The position numbers were made by a program, and so were the translations under genes. The notes beneath the pieces are model-generated. The model ran no database searches. It was not told the DNA's origin and worked only from the letters and a program-made list of their open reading frames with translations. A stretch of 64,000 nucleotides of DNA from JABCYV01 sp035512155 (GTDB lineage: Bacteria > Acidobacteriota > Terriglobia > Terriglobales > Acidobacteriaceae). Below, piece by piece: positions 26,578 to 35,774 of this stretch (positions within the stretch are counted from its first letter, which is position 1; the number at the start of each line of letters is the position of its first letter). The DNA is taken from positions 1-64,000 of the forward strand of contig DATKEN010000104.1 in NCBI GenBank assembly GCA_035512155.1, given 5' to 3'.

Positions 26578-27639
26578 ATGTCCGTCCCGACCGCGTCTGC
26601 GATGACGACCTCAGCTCCTCGTCCGTCTCCAGAGCTGGCGTTCGTGAACGGCTCGGAGATGCGAAGGATTGCCCTCGATCGCGTCCCCTTCACCATCGGG
26701 CGCGATCCCGACAATGACCTGATGATTATGGACGCACGTGTCTCGCCCGACCATGCTGTCATCCAGACTGAAGGTGGTGCCTTCCTGGTGGTGGATGCGG
26801 GCAGCAGGGGGGGTACTTTCGTCAATGGCGAAAAGATCGACCGCCGAAAGCTGAACTCCAACGATCGTGTCGAGTTCGGCGCCAAGGGTGGGCCCTACGT
26901 TGTGTTCAATCCCGCCAGCTCCGAACACCTCGAACGCGTCACAGAAGTCAGTGCGACCGCTAGGGTTTCGATTTTCTCGAAGCTGAGCCAGGCCGATATC
27001 GAGGAACTGACGAAGCTCCGCACCGCCAGAAAATACGCTCCCAATACAGCCGTGTTCTTTCAGGGCGATCCATCGGATTCTCTGTACATACTGCTCAAGG
27101 GCTCCGTCAAGGTCGTCCAGGCTTCTGAAGACGGGCGCGAGAAAATCCTGGATATTCTCGGCCCGGGTGAAATCTTTGGGGAGTTAGCGATGCTCGATGG
27201 ACATCCCCGTTCAGCCACGGTGACGACCTGCGAACCGACAGAATTGGCGTCGATCTCGCACAAGGATTTTCGTGACTTCGTTTCGACGCGCTCCGAAATC
27301 CTGTGGAAAGTCCTGGAGGCACTTTGCGAACGTGTCCGGAAAACCAGCACTGGCATGCTGGAACTGTCGTCGCGGGAAGTGCCCTACCGTCTTCTCGCAG
27401 CTTTATCTCAACTGGCTGAAAAGTACGGTCAGGTCGCGGCCGATGGCTCCTGCTTGATCAGCGAGAACTTTGGCATTAACGATCTGGTTGCAATGGTGGG
27501 TTCGAGCCGGGAGGTTGTGAGCCGTCTGTTGCACCGTTATCAGGAGGAGGGGCTTATTGAACTCGGCACGCACAAGCTTATTATCCCCGATCCGAAGGCT
27601 CTGGGAAGAGCGCTCGAGTACTCCACAGGGTGGTCGTGA
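26578..27639 (+). CDS. FHA-domain Crp/Fnr-type transcription regulator
   Basis: 353 residues; CAGGAGG precedes the ATG. Residues 20-110 are an FHA phosphothreonine-binding domain (TIGRDPDNDLMIMD, RVSPDHAVI, GSRGGTFVNG). Residues 125-245 are a cyclic-nucleotide-binding domain with an intact phosphate cassette (FGELAMLDGHPRSAT, keeping Glu and Arg). Residues 265-345 are a Crp-type winged helix (INDLVAMVGSSREVVSRLLH as recognition helix). The fusion would couple Ser/Thr phosphorylation and cNMP binding to DNA binding. It lies 130 bp before the NDH-2/cNMP fusion, which it may regulate. Confidence 0.9.
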   Translation: MSVPTASAMTTSAPRPSPELAFVNGSEMRRIALDRVPFTIGRDPDNDLMIMDARVSPDHAVIQTEGGAFLVVDAGSRGGTFVNGEKIDRRKLNSNDRVEFGAKGGPYVVFNPASSEHLERVTEVSATARVSIFSKLSQADIEELTKLRTARKYAPNTAVFFQGDPSDSLYILLKGSVKVVQASEDGREKILDILGPGEIFGELAMLDGHPRSATVTTCEPTELASISHKDFRDFVSTRSEILWKVLEALCERVRKTSTGMLELSSREVPYRLLAALSQLAEKYGQVAADGSCLISENFGINDLVAMVGSSREVVSRLLHRYQEEGLIELGTHKLIIPDPKALGRALEYSTGWS

Positions 27640-27769
27640 ATACCTGATTCACCAATCTGCGCCCTACGCAGCATGCCAATCAGACGAATTCTAACGTGCC
27701 CTAATACTTTTAACAGCCTAAGCCCACAATCTTCGGAACTCCGCTGGGCTCACTCACGGGAGGACGCCG

Positions 27770-29440
27770 ATGCAACCGACGCGAACTAGGGTTCTTATTA
27801 TCGGCGGGGGCTTCGGTGGCACCTATACGGCGATGATGCTCGAAAAGCTCCTGAAAGGCGATCCGAGCGTCGAAGTGGGGCTGATTAGCAAAGAAAACTA
27901 TCTGGTGTTTCAGCCCATGCTGCCAGAGGTGATTTCGGGCAGCATTGGAATTGTCGATACCATCGCACCAATCCGCCGCCTTTGCCCGAAGACAAACCTC
28001 GTCACCCGGGAAGTCGAGTCGATCGACTTAAAAAACAAGACCGTGACAACGAGTGCCGGGTTTCGACCGCGGCCCTTTGAGGTCGAATACGATCATCTCG
28101 TCATAGCGCTGGGCAACATCACCAGCTTTGCGGGCCAGCCGGGGCTCGCTGAGCACGCTCTTCCTTTCAAGTATCTCGGCGATGCACTCGTATTACGCAA
28201 CCACGTCATCCACGCACTCGAAGAAGCCGACGTTGAATCCGATCGCGAGCTTCGCCGGGCGCTGCTAACATTCGTCGTTGCCGGAGGGGGATTCTCAGGC
28301 GTGGAAGCGGTGGCCGAGCTAAACGACTTCGTCCGCGCGATCGCACGTGGTTTCCGACGCATCGACCCGCGCGAAATCCGCGTTGTCTTGCTCCATGCGG
28401 GTCCGCTTATCCTTCCGGAACTGCCTCAGAGCCTGGCCCAGTTCTCGCAGAGACTGTTACAACGTCGCGGAGTCGAAATTCGCCTCAACACACGCCTCGC
28501 CGGCGCAACCTCCGAATCGGCTTTGCTCGAGGGTGATGAGCGGATTCCCACGAAGACGCTCGTGAGCACGGTTCCGGCGGCGCCCAATCCGCTGGTAGCT
28601 GCTCTACCCTGCAAGAAAGAGCGGGGGCGAATCGTCGTCAACCAACACTTGGAGGTCATCGGTTATCCGGGTGTGTGGGCGCTGGGCGATTGTGCCTGGG
28701 TCGTGGACCACGAAACGTGGCAGCCATGTCCGCCAACCGCCCAGCACGCCACGCGGCAGGCTGCCTGCCTGGCGAAAAACCTCTTCGCTACATTGCGTGG
28801 CAAACCGAAGCAAGCGTTCTCCTTCCAGGCACTCGGAAAATTAGCCTCGCTCGGTCACCGATCAGCCGTCGCCGAGGTGTTCGGCTTCAAAGTCTCCGGT
28901 TTCATTGCATGGCTGATGTGGCGCGCGATCTATCTGATGAAGCTACCCGGCTTCGACCGCAAGCTAAGAGTCTCCACCGACTGGTTCCTTGATCTGCTAC
29001 TGCCACCCGACATCGTCCAGCTCAAGCTTGGGAAACCGGCTAGCCTGAGCCGAGAGCATTTCGAGCCCCACCAGATCATCTTCCGTCAGGGAGACCGCGG
29101 CGATCGGCTTTATATCGTCGTGGATGGTGAAGTCGAGATGCTTATGGAGGACCCGCAGCACGAGCAGTCACTGGCTCGTCTGGGTCCGGGTGAGTGCTTC
29201 GGTGAAATGGCTCTTGTGAACGAGAGCCCGCGCATGGCCACAGCACGAACTGTCACGAAGGCGAACCTGCTGAGCCTGGATCGCGCGACTTTTAACGCCC
29301 TGTTCGCCAGTCACCCACCACTCCGCAGCATGTTCCAGATGCTTATCGACAAGCGGCTTCGTGTGGCTCCTGATGATGAGCAGATCGAGGCGGGAGACGC
29401 GCAGACCGAGGTGCGAGACGCAAGACGAACGCAGGCGTGA
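27770..29440 (+). CDS. Type II NADH dehydrogenase-like oxidoreductase fused to a cNMP-binding domain
   Basis: 556 residues, with GGGAGGA upstream. Residues 5-400 are an NDH-2-type flavoprotein: FAD fold RVLIIGGGFGGTYTAMML, NAD fold FVVAGGGFSGVEAVAEL, and the second FAD motif VWALGDCAWV with CPPTAQHATRQA. Amphipathic helices near 365-405 (FIAWLMWRAIYLMKL) probably bind the membrane. Residues 425-530 are a cyclic-nucleotide-binding domain with an intact cassette (FGEMALVNESPRMATA). NDH-2 passes electrons from NADH to quinone without pumping protons; the C-terminal domain implies control by cAMP, cGMP or another cNMP. The adjacent decayed cyclase at 29508-29807 fits such a circuit. Confidence 0.88.
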   Translation: MQPTRTRVLIIGGGFGGTYTAMMLEKLLKGDPSVEVGLISKENYLVFQPMLPEVISGSIGIVDTIAPIRRLCPKTNLVTREVESIDLKNKTVTTSAGFRPRPFEVEYDHLVIALGNITSFAGQPGLAEHALPFKYLGDALVLRNHVIHALEEADVESDRELRRALLTFVVAGGGFSGVEAVAELNDFVRAIARGFRRIDPREIRVVLLHAGPLILPELPQSLAQFSQRLLQRRGVEIRLNTRLAGATSESALLEGDERIPTKTLVSTVPAAPNPLVAALPCKKERGRIVVNQHLEVIGYPGVWALGDCAWVVDHETWQPCPPTAQHATRQAACLAKNLFATLRGKPKQAFSFQALGKLASLGHRSAVAEVFGFKVSGFIAWLMWRAIYLMKLPGFDRKLRVSTDWFLDLLLPPDIVQLKLGKPASLSREHFEPHQIIFRQGDRGDRLYIVVDGEVEMLMEDPQHEQSLARLGPGECFGEMALVNESPRMATARTVTKANLLSLDRATFNALFASHPPLRSMFQMLIDKRLRVAPDDEQIEAGDAQTEVRDARRTQA

Positions 29441-29507
29441 GCGCTGTGGTAGCTACGACGGCCCGAAACCGTCGAAACTCGCGGACAGCGTCCTCTGCAC
29501 CCGTGGG

Positions 29508-29807
29508 CACCGATAGTCTTCATAACGCGACCTCAACGGATTTCAATCTCCTGCCGCAGCGCATCGTTACATTCATGAACCATGCAAGTCCGGCAATATC
29601 GCCAAAATTCTCGAAGTACTCGGTGGATTCCTTGAGATCGGTGAACATCATCGTGACCGCGCGTCGGAACGTTTGCAGCCGTTCCAGCAGTCTGGGATCC
29701 CGGGGCGAGCTTAAGGATCTTCTTTCACTAATGTGTTCGGTCGCACTGACGGGCTTCTTCAACGTCAATTGGTGACCACGAGAAACGCCGAAACCCAAGC
29801 GGATCAC
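29508..29807 (-). pseudogene. Decayed class III adenylate/guanylate cyclase fragment
   Basis: On the minus strand, residues RLLERLQTFRRAVTMMF then FTDLKESTEYFENFGD are the start of a class III cyclase domain with its first metal Asp. After GLAW the homology moves to another frame (VHECNDALRQEIEIR), meets a stop, and resumes as GRVMKTIG before ending where the second metal Asp (KTIGD) should be. That is one frameshift, one nonsense codon and a 3' truncation. The catalytic domain cannot be functional. It lies 80 bp after the NDH-2/cNMP gene on the opposite strand. Confidence 0.8.
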
Positions 29808-29839
29808 GGGGAGTAGCCCAATCAGACTTTATTTTCCTG

Positions 29840-29867
29840 TTGACTTTCAAGGCCACCTGTGGATAAT
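29840..29867 (+). promoter_or_regulatory. Possible promoter upstream of the cytochrome c peroxidase-like gene
   Basis: TTGACT and GATAAT are spaced by 16 bp, the same geometry as the tkt promoter. The start codon is about 210 bp downstream, so a long leader would be needed. The rest of 29808-30077 holds nothing I recognise. Confidence 0.25.
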
Positions 29868-30077
29868 GAGCGCCGTCGTTGGCGACCTAATTACAGACTA
29901 CGGGCCGTGTCTAAGCCGGCGAGATAAAGATTAGGCCATCTAGAAATTCACCTAAGCCAAAAGGTGTAAGCCCCGAATTTTAGTCCGCCGGTTTTCTCAT
30001 CGCTCCTCATGGGATCTTGATGAGTAGGCTGGGATCCTGGCGATAGTCCGAACAAAGCCGCAACAAAAGGACTCCAT

Positions 30078-32819
30078 ATGAAAACGTCATCGAAAAAAGG
30101 GTCGAAACCCGTTCCGGCCAACCATAGGTTCACCACGATGACCAGGGTCATAGCATACACATGCTGTTGCTTGACCATGATCGCCTTTGCCGTAGTAGCC
30201 AGTCGCGGCAATTCGGCTTTGCACAGGGGCGAACGGTTGCATAAGCGCGACAAGTTCTTCAACCCAATAGTCGTCGCGCCCGGTGTCACTGTGGATCAAG
30301 TGGTGTCGTTGAAAGAAGTGCCGGTGCCCGAACCCCTGGCGGCGGTCATTGTGGCGCCGATCAGCAACATTCCGGGTCCGGGAACCGACCTGAATTTTCA
30401 GCCTCTGACCACGGAAATTGTTCAGAGCCATGCGGCGCTCGTCCGGTTGGGTAAAGCCTTGTTCTGGGATATGCAAGTGGGCAGCGACGGCGTTACGGCA
30501 TGCGCCACCTGCCATTTCAACGCCGGCGCAGATGTCCGCAGCAAGAACCAGATTTCCCCGAACCTGAGCGACACAAATTTCCACAATAACATCGCACCAA
30601 ACGGGGACGGTTTTGGTGGTGATAACCTTTGGGGCGATGCCACCGTTCCCTATACCGCCAACGATCCCCTTACCCCGAATCCCCCGGGCCCGGTCGAGCC
30701 ACCGCCTGCGCAGCTCAACGTTCCGGGCTTCCCGCAATTCGGCCCGAACTACGAGGTAACCAGCGCCGATTTTCCGATCAACGACTGGTTCCGGCCCACC
30801 GAACTGACTCCCCGGGGACCGGGGGTCACGATTTTCGACGAATTTGCGAATGTCGCCCGCGACACAAACGACATTATGGCTTCGCAGGGAGTGCGTCTCA
30901 ACCTATTCTGCGGCGTTACACCTGGAAGCGCGGCCGAATGCTCAATGCCTGAAGCAGATATTTTCAACACGGCGACTCCCGGAATGCTCAATACGGGTGG
31001 CAGGGTCCGCCGGGCGATGCCGAGAAACGCTCCGACGATGATCAATGCCGTTTTCAACTTCGACAATCTCTGGGATGGGAAGGCCAGCTTCGTTTTTAAT
31101 GGTGTGAACCCCTTCGGGTTCCGTGACCGGTCCAGCACTGTCAAAGAAGTCATTAATGGCGTGGTGACACCTGTGTTCGTCCGTATCACGAATTCCAGCC
31201 TCGCTTCCGTCGCCGCAGGAGTACCTACCAACAATATCGCGATGTCATTTGATAAGCGTACCTTCTCCGACGTCGGCAAGAAGATGGTAAGCCTGCGGCC
31301 GCTGGCAAAACAATTTGTACATCCTCAGGACAGCGTGTTGGGCAACTTCTCGCGGGCTGTATTGAATCCTGATGGAACCCTCTCAGGCTCGAGAGGTCTA
31401 AAGGTCGCCTATGAGGACATGGTCAAGGCCGCGTTCCAGAAGCAGTGGTGGGATAGCCCTGACCTCTTCAATGGCTACACCCAAATGCAAGCTAACTTCT
31501 CTCTCTTTTTTGGTTTGGCGGTGCAAGCTTACGAGGCGACCCTCGTCTCCGATAACACACCCTTTGACCGGTTCATGGGGGCACCTCATCCCGTGAGAGC
31601 AAATCACGGAAATCCCATCCCCCCGCAGCCCAATGCTCTGACCGAGCGACAGCGATTGGGTCTGTCCCTCTTTGAAGACGACGATCCTAATCTCGGCACG
31701 CACTGCGCCGACTGTCACGTTCCTCCGGTGACAACGGGGCACACTGTGCTGGATTACCAGCCGGATGCCCAAGGCGTGCCTTCTCTGGCGATGGGGGAGG
31801 CAATCGAATTCATGATCATGGGAGATAACGCGGAAGAGGCCAACTATGACCACGGCATGTACAACATCGGCGTGCGGCGGAGCTGTATCACTGGAATAGA
31901 CCCATCCACTTGTCCGTCACACACCGAAGACAAAGGGCGGGGCGCCACGGCCAATAAGGCCGCTCAATTTATGAACCCGTTGATCGGAACCAATGTTGGT
32001 ATCTCGTCGATTTCGCGGGCTGCGGTGATCCCGCCTACCGTCCCACCTACCAGCACAGTCACGGTCACAACCGCAACTAGCAATCCTTTGGCTGCAGGGC
32101 AATTCGTCACGATCTTCGGGGTCGGCGACGCGAGCTTCAACGGCGTGTTTGCCGTCGCTACGGTCATTTCGCCGACTCAATTCACCTATCTGCAGGGCAA
32201 CTTGCCGGACTCTTCTTCGAGCGGAGGATCCGCGACTGGTCCGAATGCGCCGTTCCCGCTTTCCTTGGTGGAGCTGACCGCGCTTCGAGGAAATCCAGCC
32301 TGCGCCGGCTCACCGATACCCCATGTAGGATGCCTGCCCCCAGATGTAGCCAGGTTTATCCCAGATGTCCCAATGTTGCCCCGCCGGGTTACTAACGGCG
32401 CCTTCAAAGCGCCCAACCTGCGGAACATTAAGTTCAGCGGTCCCTATTTCCACGTTGGCGATTCTGCAACCCTGCGCCAAGTCGTCGAGTTTTATACTCG
32501 CGGTGGAAACTTCCCCAACACCAACTTGCACGATAAGACGGTAGACGTCGAAGGCATTCCGCCGTTCGCGTTCCCTGAGTTCAACCCCGTTGCTGAGGCA
32601 AATATTGAAGCCCTGGTGGATTTTCTGGCTGAGGGCCTCAAGGATGACCGAGTGGCCTTTGAAAAAGGGCCGTTCGATCATCCCGAGCTGAGGGTTCCGA
32701 ACGGATCCCCAAAGAGTGATTCGTCGAAGGATTTGTTTATACACATCCCAGCCGTGGGCAGCCACGGTCGGGCAACGGAGCTTCCCACATTCTTGGGCTT
32801 GGATCCCCAGCAACCCTAG
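30078..32819 (+). CDS. Di-heme cytochrome c peroxidase-like exported protein
   Basis: 913 residues; AAAAGGAC precedes the ATG. An N-terminal membrane/signal helix lies near residues 24-45. Two c-type heme motifs are present: CATCH at 142-146 and CADCH at 543-547, the spacing of the bacterial cytochrome c peroxidase / MauG superfamily with extended inserts. Other family-like segments include ALVRLGKALFWDMQVGSDG at the heme 1 entry and FKAPNLRNIKFSGPYFHVG near the C-terminus. Residues 655-725 hold a Thr/Ser/Gly-rich insertion (GQFVTIFGVGDASFNGVF) like bacterial surface repeats. It probably acts in the periplasm or outside the cell on peroxide or an oxidisable substrate. The secreted protein gene 32937-34682 follows by 117 bp. 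Confidence 0.85.
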   Translation: MKTSSKKGSKPVPANHRFTTMTRVIAYTCCCLTMIAFAVVASRGNSALHRGERLHKRDKFFNPIVVAPGVTVDQVVSLKEVPVPEPLAAVIVAPISNIPGPGTDLNFQPLTTEIVQSHAALVRLGKALFWDMQVGSDGVTACATCHFNAGADVRSKNQISPNLSDTNFHNNIAPNGDGFGGDNLWGDATVPYTANDPLTPNPPGPVEPPPAQLNVPGFPQFGPNYEVTSADFPINDWFRPTELTPRGPGVTIFDEFANVARDTNDIMASQGVRLNLFCGVTPGSAAECSMPEADIFNTATPGMLNTGGRVRRAMPRNAPTMINAVFNFDNLWDGKASFVFNGVNPFGFRDRSSTVKEVINGVVTPVFVRITNSSLASVAAGVPTNNIAMSFDKRTFSDVGKKMVSLRPLAKQFVHPQDSVLGNFSRAVLNPDGTLSGSRGLKVAYEDMVKAAFQKQWWDSPDLFNGYTQMQANFSLFFGLAVQAYEATLVSDNTPFDRFMGAPHPVRANHGNPIPPQPNALTERQRLGLSLFEDDDPNLGTHCADCHVPPVTTGHTVLDYQPDAQGVPSLAMGEAIEFMIMGDNAEEANYDHGMYNIGVRRSCITGIDPSTCPSHTEDKGRGATANKAAQFMNPLIGTNVGISSISRAAVIPPTVPPTSTVTVTTATSNPLAAGQFVTIFGVGDASFNGVFAVATVISPTQFTYLQGNLPDSSSSGGSATGPNAPFPLSLVELTALRGNPACAGSPIPHVGCLPPDVARFIPDVPMLPRRVTNGAFKAPNLRNIKFSGPYFHVGDSATLRQVVEFYTRGGNFPNTNLHDKTVDVEGIPPFAFPEFNPVAEANIEALVDFLAEGLKDDRVAFEKGPFDHPELRVPNGSPKSDSSKDLFIHIPAVGSHGRATELPTFLGLDPQQP

Positions 32820-32936
32820 TCGAACGGGTCGCAGCGTTCTACGCAGGGGCCCAATTTTCATGTGAGTGGCATGGAGGCAGGAACGTCCAGCGAGAAGAGT
32901 CCCATGAGGGGCGAGATACGCATCGGGAGGAATCTG

Positions 32937-34682
32937 ATGACACGGAAATCCACGACAATTCTGGCTTTAATCTCGGCGTTTGCCTTGCTGTTCGGATTCG
33001 AGGCCAGTGCCCAAGTAACTGTGCTCAACAGCAACGTGCCACCAGGCTTCGGCCAAGCAGGCTACATCGAGGCGGCCACGGTGGATAATTTTGCTGACCC
33101 GGACAGCGGCGGCACGTTAACAATGAACGGCGTCCGGATGATTGTGCCTAAGAACAGCGTACTCCAGTTTCCGGCCAACACCTTGAAATGGAGGGATCTG
33201 TTTGATCCTACCATCTCAGCCCCGGTCAACGACGTCGCCCCTACCATTGCTGCAAACAAGACGGGGCTGGCGTTGCTCGACAATCCGGCACAAGTTCGGG
33301 GAGTGAGTCCCTACCTGCCCTTCAACGCGATTGTATCGGGGAACATTGACGTCAAAGGCACGACTCTCAATAACGTCACTGGGCTCAAGAACCCTCCCGG
33401 CACCTACATCGTGGGACTGATTCTTCCCGTGGGCCAGGATTTGGGCAATGGCGGTCAGGGGTTCATCACCTTTATCGACTATGCAAAAGGCCGGTTTGAG
33501 GTGGGCGGGACCTTGGGCAAACAGAACACCGGTACCGTCATTGAAATCAATGACCCGACGGGTCGCTACGGCTTGGCGCACAGCCCTGACCCGCGCTGGT
33601 CGGTGGACAATGAAAATCCCACGATCGCCAGCGGCAACGGCTACCCTATGTGTATCCCACGGGTGGCGCCTCCGAGTATTGACCTGGAGTGCCCGCTTTA
33701 CAACCGCCCGCTGAATCCTCCAATCGGAGATCCTAATCATGACTCGCTTTTTCAGCCCGGCGCACCTTTGCAGGCTTTTATGATGCCAGCCAGCAAGAAA
33801 CCTGGCTTAACCAAGCCGGACCCCTGGGCACAGGCGCCCTTGATGCTGGGTGACTACATCGCCTATGCAGGCGTCTTGTACAAGAATGTCCCCACTGCTG
33901 TCGTCACCAACTTCAAGACCCAGACCTATATCTCCGCCAACACGGTGGGTGTCGATAAACTGGGCATCTACACGGCGCCAGGGACGGCGAACGAAGTAGG
34001 GCCCGCTTATGTTCAGCTTGCCCGAATGGTGATCGGCACTGGCGGCAATACGAGCGGCACCAACGTCTTGTCAAATGCGACCTTGGGGATCCAGGGCGGA
34101 AATATCATACTGCCCGAACCACGGAACAACATGGTGGTTGTTGGATTCGTTACCGATTCCACTCAGCTCGTGGATATTGTTGCTGTAGAGATCGGTGCCG
34201 GCAGCGGTGTTGAGACATGCAACCGGATACTAGGCACCGTTTTGCCGGAAGTCGGCGTGTTCCAAGGGGTAATTGCCAAAGGTAACAAGGGCCGCTTCCG
34301 CTTCGAAGTCGCGAAAGATGGAGCGCTTCAGCCTGTTACCCGGGTCTACGCGGCGTACAGCCACCACGGAGTGGCACAGGTGACGAAGCAGACCGGCACT
34401 ATTGTCCCACCAGCCAGTCCCCAGATATGCGTCGATAAGGATGCCCCAGCACCCATCCTTCACCACGGGGAGAACGGACTCCTCTCTGGCCAGTACCACG
34501 CTCCCATGTTCACGTTCCAATTTGCGGATGCCCCTCCCGGGTACCCGAGCATTCCAAATAATGTGAACGACATTCCGTTCCTGGTACAAGGTGAGGGAGG
34601 AAATCTGAGCGGTGGACCACTCGATCCTTTTCCACCGTTCTGTCCGGAAGATAGCCATATGGTGCCTACTTGCCAACCGTAG
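32937..34682 (+). CDS. Secreted protein of unknown function
   Basis: 581 residues from the ATG at 32937, chosen for its GGGAGG Shine-Dalgarno and signal peptide (MTRKSTTILALISAFALLFG, cut near EASAQ). The mature protein is rich in Gly, Asn, Pro and Val with beta-strand character and no heme or metal motif that I recognise. A few Cys residues could form disulfides (CIPRVAPPSIDLECP; PPFCPEDSHMVPTCQP near the end). It lies 117 bp after the di-heme peroxidase-like gene and probably shares its transcript, so a structural or electron-transfer-partner role is possible. I do not assign a family. Confidence 0.7.
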   Translation: MTRKSTTILALISAFALLFGFEASAQVTVLNSNVPPGFGQAGYIEAATVDNFADPDSGGTLTMNGVRMIVPKNSVLQFPANTLKWRDLFDPTISAPVNDVAPTIAANKTGLALLDNPAQVRGVSPYLPFNAIVSGNIDVKGTTLNNVTGLKNPPGTYIVGLILPVGQDLGNGGQGFITFIDYAKGRFEVGGTLGKQNTGTVIEINDPTGRYGLAHSPDPRWSVDNENPTIASGNGYPMCIPRVAPPSIDLECPLYNRPLNPPIGDPNHDSLFQPGAPLQAFMMPASKKPGLTKPDPWAQAPLMLGDYIAYAGVLYKNVPTAVVTNFKTQTYISANTVGVDKLGIYTAPGTANEVGPAYVQLARMVIGTGGNTSGTNVLSNATLGIQGGNIILPEPRNNMVVVGFVTDSTQLVDIVAVEIGAGSGVETCNRILGTVLPEVGVFQGVIAKGNKGRFRFEVAKDGALQPVTRVYAAYSHHGVAQVTKQTGTIVPPASPQICVDKDAPAPILHHGENGLLSGQYHAPMFTFQFADAPPGYPSIPNNVNDIPFLVQGEGGNLSGGPLDPFPPFCPEDSHMVPTCQP

Positions 34683-34734
34683 CGTGGACCAGCGGGCCTC
34701 TTTGGTTCCCTGCTGCAGTGACCGTTCACTATGC

Positions 34735-34914
34735 ATGAAGGAGAGCGCAAGAACTGGAGAGAGTTTTAGACCCGCCCTCGAAGCAAGAGATCGAGAGGAG
34801 TTGCTGGGGATCTTTCAGGAACTCAACAAAGCCTCGAAACGCGAAGAGCAAATCCGTCGTGATGTCAGGGGGGGCATGAGAGCAAGAACAGTGCTCCGGC
34901 AAAACCCGACTTAG
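34735..34914 (+). CDS. Possible small charged protein
   Basis: 59 codons starting MKESARTGES and rich in Arg, Glu and Lys (ALEARDREELLGIFQEL, then a predicted amphipathic helix). There is no clear Shine-Dalgarno. The next gene is 69 bp downstream on the same strand. The helical, charged translation is more protein-like than random sequence, but I cannot support it further. Confidence 0.3.
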   Translation: MKESARTGESFRPALEARDREELLGIFQELNKASKREEQIRRDVRGGMRARTVLRQNPT

Positions 34915-34983
34915 CAAACCGTAGGAAGAGCAACGACACAAGGGGATGCATACAACACCCAGCATTGGACACTGCGAATACTG

Positions 34984-35328
34984 ATGAGCGAAATAAGAGT
35001 TCTTTGCGTCGAGAATCACCCTGAGCACATGGGCGCCCTGAAATACATGCTTGAAAAATCTGGATACGAGGTCACGCTCACAACGACTGGCGATCAAGCC
35101 CTGCGCCTTTTGACAACTCTGCATGTGGACGGCGTTCTCTTGGAATATGACCTGCCCGATGCGACTGCCAGTGCGTTACGGACGGAGATGAAGCGGATAA
35201 AGCCGGACGTTCCAGTCCTGCTGTTTGCCGGCATAGGCAGCCAAACGCGATTCCTGCTTCGTTTTCTTGATGCTTATCTACGGAATCCCGAGAGGCCCCA
35301 GTCCGTTCTTCCTGACTCGGACGGATAG
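34984..35328 (+). CDS. Pseudo-receiver (CheY-like) single-domain protein
   Basis: 114 residues starting MSEIRVLCVENHPEHMGALK, a receiver strand 1 plus helix 1. In the phosphorylation loop GVLLEYDLPDATAS, Glu stands where the phosphoacceptor Asp normally is (LLDYxLPD). After VLLFAGIGSQ no conserved Thr/Ser-Lys pair is evident. The domain would be locked in an unphosphorylated or phosphomimetic state. No output domain or kinase adjoins it. Confidence 0.65.
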   Translation: MSEIRVLCVENHPEHMGALKYMLEKSGYEVTLTTTGDQALRLLTTLHVDGVLLEYDLPDATASALRTEMKRIKPDVPVLLFAGIGSQTRFLLRFLDAYLRNPERPQSVLPDSDG

Positions 35329-35774
35329 CCCACACGCCTGTGCCGAGCACCACAACATCCTCTTCCAGACTTGAAATAGCTTCATTCAAGTTTGGAAGAT
35401 CGGAGGGGATCGAGCCATTCCGTGCGTTTCAGCGGAGACTTCGTTTTGGGTTTCTTATATTCCGGATTTTTGCCGGCAGGTCCGATAAAGTGCCTGCGCG
35501 ATTCGCTTCAGCGTGATCTTGATCTCGGCGGTTGCACAACACTTCTGAAACCCAACGCACTGATCTCCAAAGTAACGTTTCGAAAGGCCCGGTTCTCAGC
35601 AAATCCGGTTCGGCAGTTGATGTGGACAAGGTTCCTCGTGAACTTGCATCGCCTACTGCCGGAGCCAGCCAAGGATTACTCCCGAGTGGTCGGCAAACAG
35701 CAAGGCGCAGATGTGAGGATGAGCGAGTCTCGAAGCCGCTTCTGGCGTGAGTGCCCATGTGCCTACCATATTTC
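35329..35774. other. Degenerate interval, no intact gene
   Basis: 446 bases upstream of the integrase remnant. Both strands have open stretches without start signals. One minus-strand stretch (AEIKITLKRIAQALYRTC) is protein-like but interrupted. It is probably mobile-element debris. Confidence 0.35.

Noticed and set aside
29437..29775. Plus-strand open frame of 112 codons
   Set aside because: It is antisense to the cyclase remnant and has a Ser/Arg-rich translation without a ribosome site.
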